DNA from: PMNU01 sp035480575
GTDB lineage: Bacteria; Patescibacteriota; Saccharimonadia; Saccharimonadales; UBA4665
DNA length: 42,437 nucleotides
Assembly (NCBI GenBank): GCA_035480575.1
Contig: DATIHR010000011.1
Span: forward strand, 1-42,437
Direction of reading: 5' to 3'
In this document: in pieces, positions 1 through 7,916 of the stretch
How the letters are laid out: every line of letters begins with the position of its first letter
Numbering within the stretch: position 1 is the stretch's first letter
Made by a program: the position numbers and the translations under genes
Notes under the pieces: model-generated
What the model was told of the DNA's origin: nothing
Database searches by the model: none
The model's input: the letters and a program-made list of their open reading frames with translations, nothing else

Positions 1-326
1 TGTGCCGATGCACCGATCCTAGGCTGCGAGCTTAGTGGGTGGCTGACGACAGTAAACGGTATACATGTGGGTCTTACCACTTAGCTGAGCGCTCGGTATG
101 CTACCCGTCCAGGTGACTCTAGCCGTAGCGGAGCCGGAAAAGAAATAAAAAGACTGAAAACAAAATCAATCAAGAATACCTTTCGTTCCTTGCAGGCTTT
201 TTCTTTCTTTTACCGCGCGTGAGCGGTCATCTGGAGGGGTAGCATCCGAAAGCGACGTGAGAGTGAGGGCGATGAGGTGAAAGCGACGTGGAATGAGAGC
301 GTGGGGGATGGCTTTCGCAGTTGGAT
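1..326. other. Intergenic structured region, unassigned
   Basis: No convincing ORF is seen. Positions 98-112 and 231-245 form a 15-bp inverted repeat with one mismatch around an A/T-rich 118-nt interior that itself holds a small hairpin (ACCGC/GCGGT, 212-227). Positions 249-260 and 279-290 share a 12-nt direct repeat starting GAAAGCGACGTG. The region ends at the terminator at 327-360, so a plus-strand RNA entering from the left edge could end here. I looked for tmRNA, RNase P RNA, SRP RNA and 6S RNA signatures and recognised none. Confidence 0.35.
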
Positions 327-360
327 ACAAAAAGCCCCCGAGTTAACGGGGGCTTTTTGT
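327..360. terminator. Bidirectional intrinsic terminator
   Basis: A 13-bp perfect stem (327-339 with 348-360) with an 8-nt loop has C5/G5 at the loop side and A5/T5 at the base, so it reads as a terminator on both strands. On the minus strand it is the likely end of the leuS-to-khpA operon; on the plus strand it would end any RNA from region 1-326. Confidence 0.85.
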
Positions 361-473
361 CACATATAGGGCTCCCAAATCGTTTGCACGAGATGGCTCG
401 CAGAGCTCTTTTGTTATTTTTGTTTTGGGGTGCTAATACGGCCGAATTATTCGACTTATGCTTATTGTAACTG

Positions 474-920
474 CTAAACGTCTAGGTCGTCAAGCTCTTC
501 GAGCTCTTTGCGTGTTTTGCTTACCACACTACTCTCGCTCTTAGGCTTGTCCATGTCATCATCGTCCTGCAAATCCCGAAGGTCGCTGCGCTGCGACGAA
601 CGGACAGCGCTGTCGTCTGCATCTGCTACGTTGCTGTCGTCGCTCGTACTGCTACTACGGCCTGCACCCGGCTCGCCATTATCGACAATCTTTAGGTTGT
701 ATCGTGCATCGTTCTTGGTACCCAATGCCCGTAGTAATGTACGTAAACTTTGGGCAGTAGCACCGCGCTTGCCAATTACCCGGCCTAAATCTTCCGGGTC
801 AACGGTTAGCTCTAGCAGTACACCTTTTTCATCGATGCGACGTTCAATAACGACGGCTTCAGGTTTGCTGACCAGTGATTTGACGATGAATTCAACAAAT
901 TGTTGGTCAATACTGCTCAT
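474..920 (-). CDS. khpA: KH-domain RNA-binding protein KhpA
   Basis: 148 aa. The N-terminal ~80 residues form a single KH domain with the GxxG loop in VIGKRGATAQSLRTLLRA, as in KhpA, a small cytoplasmic RNA-binding protein that usually pairs with KhpB/Jag. KhpA is normally about 75-80 aa; here a ~70-residue Ser/Asp-rich acidic tail follows and looks disordered. The start is supported by AAGGAG ten nt upstream. It is the last gene of the minus-strand operon and follows rpsP, the arrangement seen in many bacteria (rpsP-khpA-rimM-trmD), but rimM and trmD are absent here. KH identity is firm; the role of the tail is unknown. Confidence 0.9.
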   Translation of the reverse strand: MSSIDQQFVEFIVKSLVSKPEAVVIERRIDEKGVLLELTVDPEDLGRVIGKRGATAQSLRTLLRALGTKNDARYNLKIVDNGEPGAGRSSSTSDDSNVADADDSAVRSSQRSDLRDLQDDDDMDKPKSESSVVSKTRKELEELDDLDV

Positions 921-1010
921 GTCAGGAAAACTCCTTGGTTAACTGGTTAACTTATTATAACAAATGCATATGGAACTACTGTGAACAATCCTACAGCGCA
1001 GTTGCAAGAT

Positions 1011-1033
1011 TAAAATAGCCCCGGAGGGCTATT
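1011..1033 (-). terminator. Hairpin overlapping the rpsP stop codon
   Basis: An 8-bp stem (1014-1021 with 1026-1033, loop CGGA) followed on the minus strand by TTTTA lies over the rpsP stop codon. It may be a weak terminator or attenuator that lowers khpA expression relative to rpsP. Confidence 0.5.
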
Positions 1034-1424
1034 CGCTTTTCTCTTCAACGGCTTCTGCCGGAGCCTCAGTTTCCGCTGCTGCGGCTGGCTCCTCGGCGGG
1101 AGCTTCTTCTTTAGGTTGGTTCTTGCGCAATTTTTCGGGGTTGCGTAGTGTGCCGGCCTTCTTGGTGTCAATAACTACCCATTTTGGCAGTTTAACACCC
1201 TCGCTTTTCAGTAAACGGGCAGCACGCTCAGAGGGTTGTGCGCCATTTTTAAGGAATGTTGCAGCTTTATCTTTGTCGAGCGCAGCTGTTTTAGCGTGCG
1301 GATCGTAGCTGCCGAGCAGCGCGACAACCTTACCACTAGTTGGGGTAACGCGTGTGTCTTGTACGACAACTCGGAACATGGCGTGTCCCTTGCGGCCGGT
1401 GCGTTGCATACGGATAGCTAACAT
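1029..1424 (-). CDS. rpsP: 30S ribosomal protein bS16
   Basis: 131 aa. The N-terminal ~85 residues match bS16, starting MLAIRMQRTGRKGHAMFRVVVQD-like, with the conserved GSYDP segment and the LLKSEGVKLP region. bS16 is a small-subunit assembly protein that binds 16S rRNA. A ~40-residue Ala/Glu/Pro-rich C-terminal extension follows; such tails vary between lineages and are probably disordered. It lies between the GNAT gene and khpA in the translation operon. Confidence 0.96.
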   Translation of the reverse strand: MLAIRMQRTGRKGHAMFRVVVQDTRVTPTSGKVVALLGSYDPHAKTAALDKDKAATFLKNGAQPSERAARLLKSEGVKLPKWVVIDTKKAGTLRNPEKLRKNQPKEEAPAEEPAAAAETEAPAEAVEEKSE

Positions 1425-1521
1425 ATGTGTTCTAATTCTCTCTTTCTTGCCTCAATAGCGTTAGATTATAAAACAATCTTGTACTATATTTTACAGATTA
1501 GCGCCCCTGATGTCAAACATA

Positions 1522-1980
1522 TTAGCTTGCACCGTTTAGCAGCTTCGACATAAACGATGTGTAACCGGGCACAGAACTCTTCTTGTAACCTAAACGCTCA
1601 AATACTGCCTCGGCTTGCGAAGGGGGGTAGTGGTACACTGTATCGTGCCCTGCTTCGGCGGCCATCCCTTCCAGGACGCCAAGCATTCTCCGGGCGATAC
1701 CCTGTCGCCGATACTTCGTATCAACGGCGATATACCCAATCTCGGGCACTCTCTTTCCCCAGCTTGCCGTAAAGCAATCGAGTACGCCTACACCCACCAG
1801 TTCATCGCCTACTACCGCCTCGACAGTAGACGAATCAGCCGCTTGCAGTACCTCCAGCGTATCTTCTGTGTCGTCCCCGAATACGACCTCTTGCTCTACC
1901 AAAAACTGTACCGCACGCTTGAGTGCATCCGGTCGGGCTTCAGGGTCAATAATACACAGCTCTACTTCGACCTCACTCAT
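1522..1980 (-). CDS. GNAT-family N-acetyltransferase
   Basis: 152 aa from the ATG at 1980; a GTG two codons upstream (1986) is the alternative. The acetyl-CoA motif of GNAT enzymes is visible as IAVDTKYRRQGIARRML (R/Q-x-x-G-I/A), followed by the usual FERLGYKKSS C-terminal strand. The acyl acceptor (protein, small molecule or antibiotic) cannot be told from sequence. It starts 16 bp after the rnc stop, so it is co-transcribed with rnc and rpsP. An acetyltransferase in a ribosome-related operon could be RimI-like, but that is only contextual. Confidence 0.85.
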   Translation of the reverse strand: MSEVEVELCIIDPEARPDALKRAVQFLVEQEVVFGDDTEDTLEVLQAADSSTVEAVVGDELVGVGVLDCFTASWGKRVPEIGYIAVDTKYRRQGIARRMLGVLEGMAAEAGHDTVYHYPPSQAEAVFERLGYKKSSVPGYTSFMSKLLNGAS

Positions 1981-1996
1981 AGGCACATGATACTAC

Positions 1997-2692
1997 TTAT
2001 TTCTTATATGCTGCCAGTGCGGCTTCGGCCGCTTTCTGCTGGCCGATTTGCTTGCTGGGCCCTAGGCCAGTGCCCTTTAACTTGCCGTTTACAAATACGC
2101 CAACGGTAAATGTCTTCTCGTGGTCAGGGCCTACCTCGGCCAACACCTTATATATGGGAGTGGCGCCGTCTTTGCTTTGAGCAACTTCTTGCAGGCTCGA
2201 TTTGGGGTCTTGCCACGAACCCGACTTTAAAATGTCTTTAAACGTTACGAGGATACTCTTGGTAATAAAGCTCTTGGCTGCGCCGTACCCCTTATCCAGA
2301 TAAATTGCGCCCACAACTGCCTCGTAACTATTGGCTAGTATTTGGGCACGGGCGCGTTCGGTACCATGTTTTTCGCCACGGCTTAAGCGCAGAAGCGGCT
2401 CGAACTCAAAACGGGTTGCCGCAGCACCAATACTTTCGGTGCGCACTAGGCTACTTCGCCAGTTAGTCAAAATACCTTCGGGCTCGCTAAAATTGTTATA
2501 TAGGTACTCGGTAACCACCAGTTCCAATACCGCGTCGCCTAAAAACTCTAGACGCTCGTTGTGCTCGCTGGCTGATTTTTTATGCTCATTCAAATATGAG
2601 CGATGCGTAAATGCCGTTACTAACAGTTCGATGTTATCAAAATCTATACCTAAGACTTTGCGGGCAAATTCTTGATATGCTGTGTAATCCAT
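1997..2692 (-). CDS. rnc: Ribonuclease III
   Basis: 231 aa, normal length. The RNase III signature HNERLEFLGDAVLELVV is at about residues 44-60, with the metal-binding acidic residues, followed by the conserved AHGAE-equivalent region and a C-terminal double-stranded RNA-binding domain (about 160-228, ending in QKAAEAALAAY). It cleaves double-stranded RNA, including the long rRNA precursor stems. It lies 11 bp downstream of the NUDIX gene and upstream of the GNAT gene. Confidence 0.97.
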   Translation of the reverse strand: MDYTAYQEFARKVLGIDFDNIELLVTAFTHRSYLNEHKKSASEHNERLEFLGDAVLELVVTEYLYNNFSEPEGILTNWRSSLVRTESIGAAATRFEFEPLLRLSRGEKHGTERARAQILANSYEAVVGAIYLDKGYGAAKSFITKSILVTFKDILKSGSWQDPKSSLQEVAQSKDGATPIYKVLAEVGPDHEKTFTVGVFVNGKLKGTGLGPSKQIGQQKAAEAALAAYKK

Positions 2693-2703
2693 ATATTTCT
2701 TTG

Positions 2704-3207
2704 TTATAGTTTCGCGTCGCGAATTTTTTTCATTCCTACTAATATTAGTTTGCCAATGTCATCGTATGCAATTTTATCGATGGCAACATTGGCCGGGAAC
2801 CACGTAATGTCGTTCAACCAATCCTCTGGGTTTAAATCGTTTGTATCGCCTAGCGCCTGCACTAAATAAATGTGCATGGTCATAAGCACCAGCGTTTGGC
2901 CGCGGCGATACCGGAAGCTTACCTTGCCGAGCCAGTTAAATACTTTCATTTCTTGCAAGCCTGTCTCTTCGCGAATTTCGCGTTCAGCAGTTTGCTTCGG
3001 TTCTTCGTTGGGTTCGACATGCCCTTTGGGTATCGTCCAACGATCCTTAGCGTCTTGGATCAATAATATTTCGAGCTTGCCGTTCTCTTTACTACGGCGG
3101 AATATTACCCCGCCAGCGGTCGTCTCGTGCACCACTTCCTGAATAGACGGCCGGCGTGGCCGCCCAGGCACAAACCGTCCAAGCCGGGGTAGCTTGGGGC
3201 GTTTCAT
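2704..3207 (-). CDS. NUDIX hydrolase
   Basis: 167 aa. A basic, Pro-rich N-terminus (MKRPKLPRLGRF) precedes a NUDIX domain with a canonical box, GHVEPNEEPKQTAEREIREETGL, matching Gx5Ex7REUxEExGU with all catalytic glutamates. The preceding WTIPKGHVEPNE arrangement resembles Ap4A/diadenosine or MutT-like hydrolases, but the substrate is not determined. It overlaps the end of nusB by 4 bp (ATGA), indicating translational coupling, and is followed by rnc. Confidence 0.92.
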   Translation of the reverse strand: MKRPKLPRLGRFVPGRPRRPSIQEVVHETTAGGVIFRRSKENGKLEILLIQDAKDRWTIPKGHVEPNEEPKQTAEREIREETGLQEMKVFNWLGKVSFRYRRGQTLVLMTMHIYLVQALGDTNDLNPEDWLNDITWFPANVAIDKIAYDDIGKLILVGMKKIRDAKL

Positions 3208-3659
3208 GCCGCAGCCTCTGGCTCGCCGGTTTCACCGGTAATATTACGCAGCACCGTGCCGAGCACGCCGTTTATAAACTTAGATGAATTTTCGCTCCCG
3301 AATGCTTTAGCAAGTTCCACTGCTTCGTTAATAACCACTTTCGGCGGAATGTCTTTGCCATGCTTGAGTTCGTACAGACCAATGCGCAAAATAACGCGGT
3401 CCATGCGGGCAATCTGGTCTATGGGCCATTCAGGCGCGACTGGCTGCAACTCTTCATCAAGCGCTTGCTCGTGCTCGGTAACGCCATGAACAAGCTGCGC
3501 TATAAAGTCAGTATCGTCAACCGTAGCTTGATAGCGCTCAATATTGCGCGCAAGAACCGCCTCGAGGTCAAATGTGCTGTCGTCGGCGGTACGGCGAAAA
3601 TCCTGCTCGAACAATGTCTGCAGGGCGATGATTCTACCAAGGTGTCGATTTGATGCCAT
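3204..3659 (-). CDS. nusB: Transcription antitermination protein NusB
   Basis: 151 aa, typical length. It has the all-helical NusB fold pattern: N-terminal RIIALQTLFEQDFRR, central DRVILRIGLYEL, then KVVINEAVELAKAFGSENSSKFINGVLG, the most conserved NusB segment. NusB with NusE (S10) binds boxA of rRNA leaders for antitermination. It lies between rpmF and the NUDIX gene and overlaps the latter by 4 bp. Confidence 0.96.
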   Translation of the reverse strand: MASNRHLGRIIALQTLFEQDFRRTADDSTFDLEAVLARNIERYQATVDDTDFIAQLVHGVTEHEQALDEELQPVAPEWPIDQIARMDRVILRIGLYELKHGKDIPPKVVINEAVELAKAFGSENSSKFINGVLGTVLRNITGETGEPEAAA

Positions 3660-3719
3660 TCGTGCTGCCGGGTACTTTCTGTTTACCTACTTAGTATATA
3701 GGGACAAAGGTGGCCCAAA

Positions 3720-3875
3720 CTAGGCAGCTTTTGCAACTTTTTTGCCAGTTTCGCGGCGGGTGGTCGTTACCTTGACTGGGGATTTGCCATTAACAGTACG
3801 AGCAAGCTCCAATACAAGATGGCTGCGGCGACTGCCAGTACGGCGCGAGCTGGTTCGCTTTTTTGGTTTACCCAT
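3720..3875 (-). CDS. rpmF: 50S ribosomal protein bL32
   Basis: 51 aa, beginning MGKPKKRTSSRRTGSRRSHL, which is the bL32 pattern (PKRKTS-xx-RRxxRRSH). It is a small basic large-subunit protein. The cysteine pairs of the zinc-binding bL32 form are absent, so this is the zinc-free type. It lies 172 bp downstream of leuS and 60 bp upstream of nusB in the same direction. Confidence 0.9.
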   Translation of the reverse strand: MGKPKKRTSSRRTGSRRSHLVLELARTVNGKSPVKVTTTRRETGKKVAKAA

Positions 3876-4047
3876 ATGATTATGTACTCCTCTTTTTCAG
3901 CACGCTAAAGTGCTTTTATGCAAATAATTAGGCTTATTATAGCGATAAATTACAGATATGACAAGAGGTGCGTCCATAGACTTTACTAGACTTCAATGGT
4001 GTAATACTTGCGATTATGGAAAACGGTACGTTTCAAGTGAATACCGC

Positions 4048-6927
4048 CTAGGCAACAACAAAACTAACAAGTTTTTTGGGCACGTAAATTGTCTTTTTAA
4101 TTGCCTTGCCCACTAGATAGCCTGCAACCTTGGCATCACCCTTGGCGGCGTCGATTATCGTAGTTTCATCGGCGTCAGCGGCTACCTGCAACTGTGCGCG
4201 GACCTTGCCGTTAATTTGCACGACTACCGTCACCGTATCGCTTACAAGATAGTGCTCGTCATATACGGGCCAGTCGGCCGTGTGAATCGATTCGCTATGT
4301 GCCAGCTGCGCCCACAATTCATCGGTAATATGCGGTGCGAATGGCGCTAACAGCCGCAGCAGTGTCTCGAGTGACTCTTTCCACACAACCCCGTTTTGCA
4401 CCATAGGATGCGTAACTTTATGCTTATATAAATCGTTTACGGTCTCCATAAGGTATGCAATGGCCGTATTAAAGCCCATCGTTTCCATGTCGTTGGTTAC
4501 GCGCTTGGCTGCGCGATGTATGGTTCGCCGTAGCTCTATGGCTTCGCCCTCATCGCCCGGACCTGCGGCTAGGTAGTCTTGTACCAGCGCCCAAACGCGC
4601 TGCAAAAACCTAAACGAACCGCCCATGCCTTCGACGCTCCAACTGGCTGCCTGATTCCAGGGGCCAATAAACAGCTCCATAATGCGAATGGCATCAGCGC
4701 CGTAGCCTTGCTCGATTAATCCACCGGGTTCAATGGTGTTGCCTTTGCTTTTGCTCATTTTTTGACCGTCGGGGGCCAAAATCATGCCCTGGTTACGCAA
4801 TTTTTTAATTGGTTCGCTAAAATCAATCAGGCCGGCGTCTTGCATTACCTTGAACCACATGCGTACATACAGCAAATGCATGACGGCGTGTTCTGCGCCA
4901 CCAATATAATCGTCAACGGGCATCCAATACTTTATTTTTGCCGGGTCGGCTGGCGCTTTGTCGTTTGCGGGGTCCAAAAAGCGCAGGAAGTACCAGCTGC
5001 TGCACGCAAAGCCGTCCATTGTGTCCGTCTCGCGTTCGGCAGGGCCGCCACAGGTGGGGCAGGTTGTATGCACAAACTCCGGAACGCGAGCCAACGGACT
5101 GCGGCCATCACCGCTGGGTTCATAACTCTCCATAGCTGGCAGCACGACAGGCAGTTGGTCTTCGGGTACGGGTACAATGCCGTCCTTGGGACAGTGGATC
5201 ATAGGAATTGGGGCACCCCAATAGCGTTGGCGGCTTATCAGCCAATCGCGAATTTTGTAATTGATACGCTCTTTGGCAACACCCTTTTGGACCAAATCGG
5301 CCACTAGTTTTTCGCGCACTTCCTCTGACCGCATGTTATCGTACGGCCCAGAATTAATCATGACACCTTCGCCAACGTGTATCGTTTCGTTGAGCGCGAA
5401 CTCGGCGATCGCCTTCCACTCACCAAACATACGCATTAGGATTTCTGCGGGGTCTTGCCACTGTACGACGTATTTACCTACTTCGTAATCTTGGCCCGTC
5501 TTGCCGTTGTTTGCCAGAGATCGCATCGTTACTAAAACAATGTGCCGTATCGAGCGCTGCTTGGGGAAATACTCGTTTACTCGATACGACGAAATAGCTG
5601 CAGGTAATACCTTATCGACAGTAAAATCAGTGTGTCCAGTCTCTTCGGCAAACTCGCGGCGTGCAGCGTCTTCGATAGATTCACCCTCATCAATACCGCC
5701 GCCCGGCCACGCAGGCGTATCGAAACCTTTAACCCGCCAGTCCAAAACACAATAGCGATCTGTCTCTGGGTCCCGGGCTACAACAGCGACACTCGGACGA
5801 TCTGTTGACGCAGGGTCGTAATTTTCTTCCCGGAATACCGGAGTCATCACCGGGCGTATTGGTAAATTGAACTGACGCGCAAACTCGTGGTCGCGCTCGT
5901 CGTGCGCCGGCACAGCCATAATCGCGCCGGTGCCATAGCCATACAACACGTAATCGGCAATCCAGATGGGTATTTTCTCGTCGTTTACTGGATTTATAGC
6001 GTAGGCGCCGGTGAATACACCTGTTTTTTCGCGATTCGTTTCCTGGCGTTCGACATCACTCTTAGCTTGCGAAGCCTTAATGTAGTTACCGATGTGCGGC
6101 GCTTGCTCGACTGTAGTAATTTCCTTAACAAGTGGGTGCTCCGGAGCCACGACCATAAAGGTCGCACCGTACAAGGTGTCGGGCCGAGTAGTAAAGACCG
6201 CTAGGGTTTTGTCGCCGCCATCTATCTTAAAGGTAACCTCCGCACCCTTACTGCGACCAATCCAGTTGCGTTGCATACTCTTTAAGGCATCCGACCAGTC
6301 AACATCGTCCAGATCTACCGCCAGTCGGTCGGCGTAATCAGTAATCTTAAAAAACCATTGGGGCAGCGCCTTCTTTTCTACCTTGCTACCGCAGCGCCAA
6401 CATTCGCCGTTCTCTACCTGTTCGTTGGCAAGCACCGTCTTATCTAGAGGACACCACCACTGCAGACTTTCTTTTTGGTAGGCCAACCCGCGCTTGTGCA
6501 ACAGCAAAAAGTACCACTGGGTCCACTTGTAGTAGTTGGGGTCGGACGAATTTATTTCGCGCGACCAGTCGTAGCTAAAGCCCATTTGGGTAAGCTGCCG
6601 CTTAAATTTGGTGGTATTTTGGGCGATCGCTTCCTGTGGGCTAATGCCTGTTTTAATAGCGTAATTCTCGGCTGGCAAACCGAATGCGTCCCAACCCATG
6701 GGGTGTAACACATTAAAACCCTGCATACGGTAGTAGCGGCTCATGGCGTCGCCGATAGTGTAGTTGCGTACGTGGCCGACGTGCATAGCAGCGCCACTCG
6801 GGTACGGAAAATATTCTAAAATGTACTTTTTAGGCTTCGATGCGTCTTCCTTGGCCGCATATGTATTGCTATCGGCCCATTTCTGCTGCCACTTTTGCTC
6901 TATTTCCTTTGGGTTATACCGCTTCAC
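4048..6927 (-). CDS. leuS: Leucyl-tRNA synthetase with an inserted NUDIX domain
   Basis: 959 aa, starting at GTG with AGGAG nine nt upstream. It charges tRNA-Leu with leucine. Seen: HVGH (about 49-52) as the HIGH motif, KMSKSKG late in the catalytic core, CxxC-like pairs around 159-179, editing-domain motifs TTRPDTLYG (about 246-254) and the HDERD segment (342-346), and a C-terminal anticodon/VC domain. Between FARQFNLPIRPV (about 360) and GVMINSG (about 521), where ordinary LeuRS has a short connector, about 155 residues are inserted. They contain a NUDIX box at 410-432 with glutamates E425, E428 and E429 intact. Normal bacterial LeuRS is about 800-880 aa. The insert lies in CP1, so it could sit near the editing site. 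Confidence 0.97.
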   Translation of the reverse strand: MKRYNPKEIEQKWQQKWADSNTYAAKEDASKPKKYILEYFPYPSGAAMHVGHVRNYTIGDAMSRYYRMQGFNVLHPMGWDAFGLPAENYAIKTGISPQEAIAQNTTKFKRQLTQMGFSYDWSREINSSDPNYYKWTQWYFLLLHKRGLAYQKESLQWWCPLDKTVLANEQVENGECWRCGSKVEKKALPQWFFKITDYADRLAVDLDDVDWSDALKSMQRNWIGRSKGAEVTFKIDGGDKTLAVFTTRPDTLYGATFMVVAPEHPLVKEITTVEQAPHIGNYIKASQAKSDVERQETNREKTGVFTGAYAINPVNDEKIPIWIADYVLYGYGTGAIMAVPAHDERDHEFARQFNLPIRPVMTPVFREENYDPASTDRPSVAVVARDPETDRYCVLDWRVKGFDTPAWPGGGIDEGESIEDAARREFAEETGHTDFTVDKVLPAAISSYRVNEYFPKQRSIRHIVLVTMRSLANNGKTGQDYEVGKYVVQWQDPAEILMRMFGEWKAIAEFALNETIHVGEGVMINSGPYDNMRSEEVREKLVADLVQKGVAKERINYKIRDWLISRQRYWGAPIPMIHCPKDGIVPVPEDQLPVVLPAMESYEPSGDGRSPLARVPEFVHTTCPTCGGPAERETDTMDGFACSSWYFLRFLDPANDKAPADPAKIKYWMPVDDYIGGAEHAVMHLLYVRMWFKVMQDAGLIDFSEPIKKLRNQGMILAPDGQKMSKSKGNTIEPGGLIEQGYGADAIRIMELFIGPWNQAASWSVEGMGGSFRFLQRVWALVQDYLAAGPGDEGEAIELRRTIHRAAKRVTNDMETMGFNTAIAYLMETVNDLYKHKVTHPMVQNGVVWKESLETLLRLLAPFAPHITDELWAQLAHSESIHTADWPVYDEHYLVSDTVTVVVQINGKVRAQLQVAADADETTIIDAAKGDAKVAGYLVGKAIKKTIYVPKKLVSFVVA

Positions 6928-6962
6928 AACAAATAGCTCCTAACTGGATGGTAATTACTGCA

Positions 6963-6971
6963 ATTATACCA
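6963..6971 (-). promoter_or_regulatory. Extended -10 promoter of the leuS operon
   Basis: On the minus strand TGGTATAAT forms a perfect -10 hexamer with the TGn extension, about 35 nt upstream of the leuS start. No good -35 is seen, as expected for extended -10 promoters. Confidence 0.6.
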
Positions 6972-6983
6972 CTCCCCTCTAAA

Positions 6984-7018
6984 CGCTATATATAAAGGAC
7001 GGACCTTGGTATATAGCG
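6984..7018 (-). terminator. Possible terminator of the deacetylase gene
   Basis: Arms 6984-6998 and 7004-7018 pair at 13 of 15 positions around a 5-nt loop, followed on the minus strand by only TTT. It lies just after the deacetylase stop and before the leuS promoter. The T-run is short, so function is uncertain. Confidence 0.4.
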
Positions 7019-7030
7019 CTTTATTAGTAC

Positions 7031-7870
7031 TTAGCGGCCATAGTAGACGCCGGATTGGCCTGGAGCTAGGTGCAATAGGTCGCTGACGGTAATAAATTGG
7101 TAGGTTTTTTCAAGGTCGGTCAGCAGAATATCGAGCGCTTGCACAGTTCGCGCTTGTGTATCGTGCATAATAACAACGCCGCCCGGCTTGGCGTGCAGAT
7201 CGATATGCTCGATGATTTGTTGGGCCTGTTTTCTGTTCGCCCAATCCTCGGGGTCAATATTCCACTGCACGATAGTCAGTGGCACGCTGCTCCGTACAAC
7301 GTCGTTGACCGCACCATACGGCGGGCGGAATAAATGTGGGACAGGCACGCCAGCAGCGGCAATAGCAGCCTGCGTATCATAGATTTGCTGGCGGATTTGT
7401 TGTGGCGCAAGCGTAGTCATATCAAGGTGCCCCCAGCTGTGATTACCAATCTCGTGCCCCGCATCGTGCATCCGCTTAAGCAATGCTCCATTGCCAGGAA
7501 CATGCACGCCAACAACAAAAAAAGTAGCGGTTGCGTGATGATTTGCAAGTATATCGAGCACTAGGGGCGTATGTGTCGGGTCTGGGCCATCGTCGAAGGT
7601 CAGCGCAAGGCACGGTTTTATACTACAGTTTGGAGGCGTACTGGTACTGGTTTGCGCACCGAGCACCTTTTGCCCACAATCGGCACCACATGGCCGATAC
7701 ACGACAGGTGCACGTGCCTGCACTTGCCGCGCATGACTAATGCGCGTAGAAAAGGCACGCGAGGTATACTCGATTTTCCCAATACCCAGCAACCCCAATA
7801 AGAGTACGACACAGCAAATAAACGGCTGCGCGAGGTGTATGGCTGCTGCTCCCCCAGATCCCTTCCTCAT
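7031..7870 (-). CDS. Membrane-anchored polysaccharide deacetylase (CE4 family)
   Basis: 279 aa from the ATG at 7870. The frame is open further upstream, but that would run through ddl, so the short start is used; it gives a hydrophobic N-terminal anchor (about residues 13-33, FICCVVLLLGLLGIGK). The NodB/CE4 motifs are all present: TFDDGPD (metal and catalytic base), HSWGH (zinc histidines), RPPYG, DPEDW and IMHDT. Such enzymes remove acetyl groups from peptidoglycan GlcNAc/MurNAc or other polymers, often giving lysozyme resistance. It is divergent from ddl with 46 bp between the start codons. Confidence 0.93.
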   Translation of the reverse strand: MRKGSGGAAAIHLAQPFICCVVLLLGLLGIGKIEYTSRAFSTRISHARQVQARAPVVYRPCGADCGQKVLGAQTSTSTPPNCSIKPCLALTFDDGPDPTHTPLVLDILANHHATATFFVVGVHVPGNGALLKRMHDAGHEIGNHSWGHLDMTTLAPQQIRQQIYDTQAAIAAAGVPVPHLFRPPYGAVNDVVRSSVPLTIVQWNIDPEDWANRKQAQQIIEHIDLHAKPGGVVIMHDTQARTVQALDILLTDLEKTYQFITVSDLLHLAPGQSGVYYGR

Positions 7871-7902
7871 GTAATTACCTAGTGTATGACAAAATGATGG
7901 TT

Positions 7903-7908
7903 TATCAT
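7903..7908 (+). promoter_or_regulatory. -10 element of ddl, predicted leaderless
   Basis: TATCAT ends 8 nt before the ddl ATG and no Shine-Dalgarno sequence is present, so transcription would start at or next to the start codon. Confidence 0.45.
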
Positions 7909-7916
7909 AGGGATGC

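Noticed and set aside
1..326. tmRNA, RNase P RNA, SRP RNA or 6S RNA
   Set aside because: No tRNA-like end, no RNase P conserved blocks and no SRP tetraloop region could be found by eye.
508..942. Plus-strand ORF of 144 aa across khpA
   Set aside because: It is the antisense shadow of khpA, which has a clear KH domain and ribosome site; the plus-strand product is low-complexity Ser/Leu.
3204..3207. Alternative genetic code (UGA as Gly, as in some CPR)
   Set aside because: TGA ends normal-length proteins here, for example NusB and the ABC ATPase, so the standard code applies.
4762..5307. Plus-strand ORF of 181 aa opposite leuS
   Set aside because: Lies entirely within leuS in antisense, with no recognisable domain.
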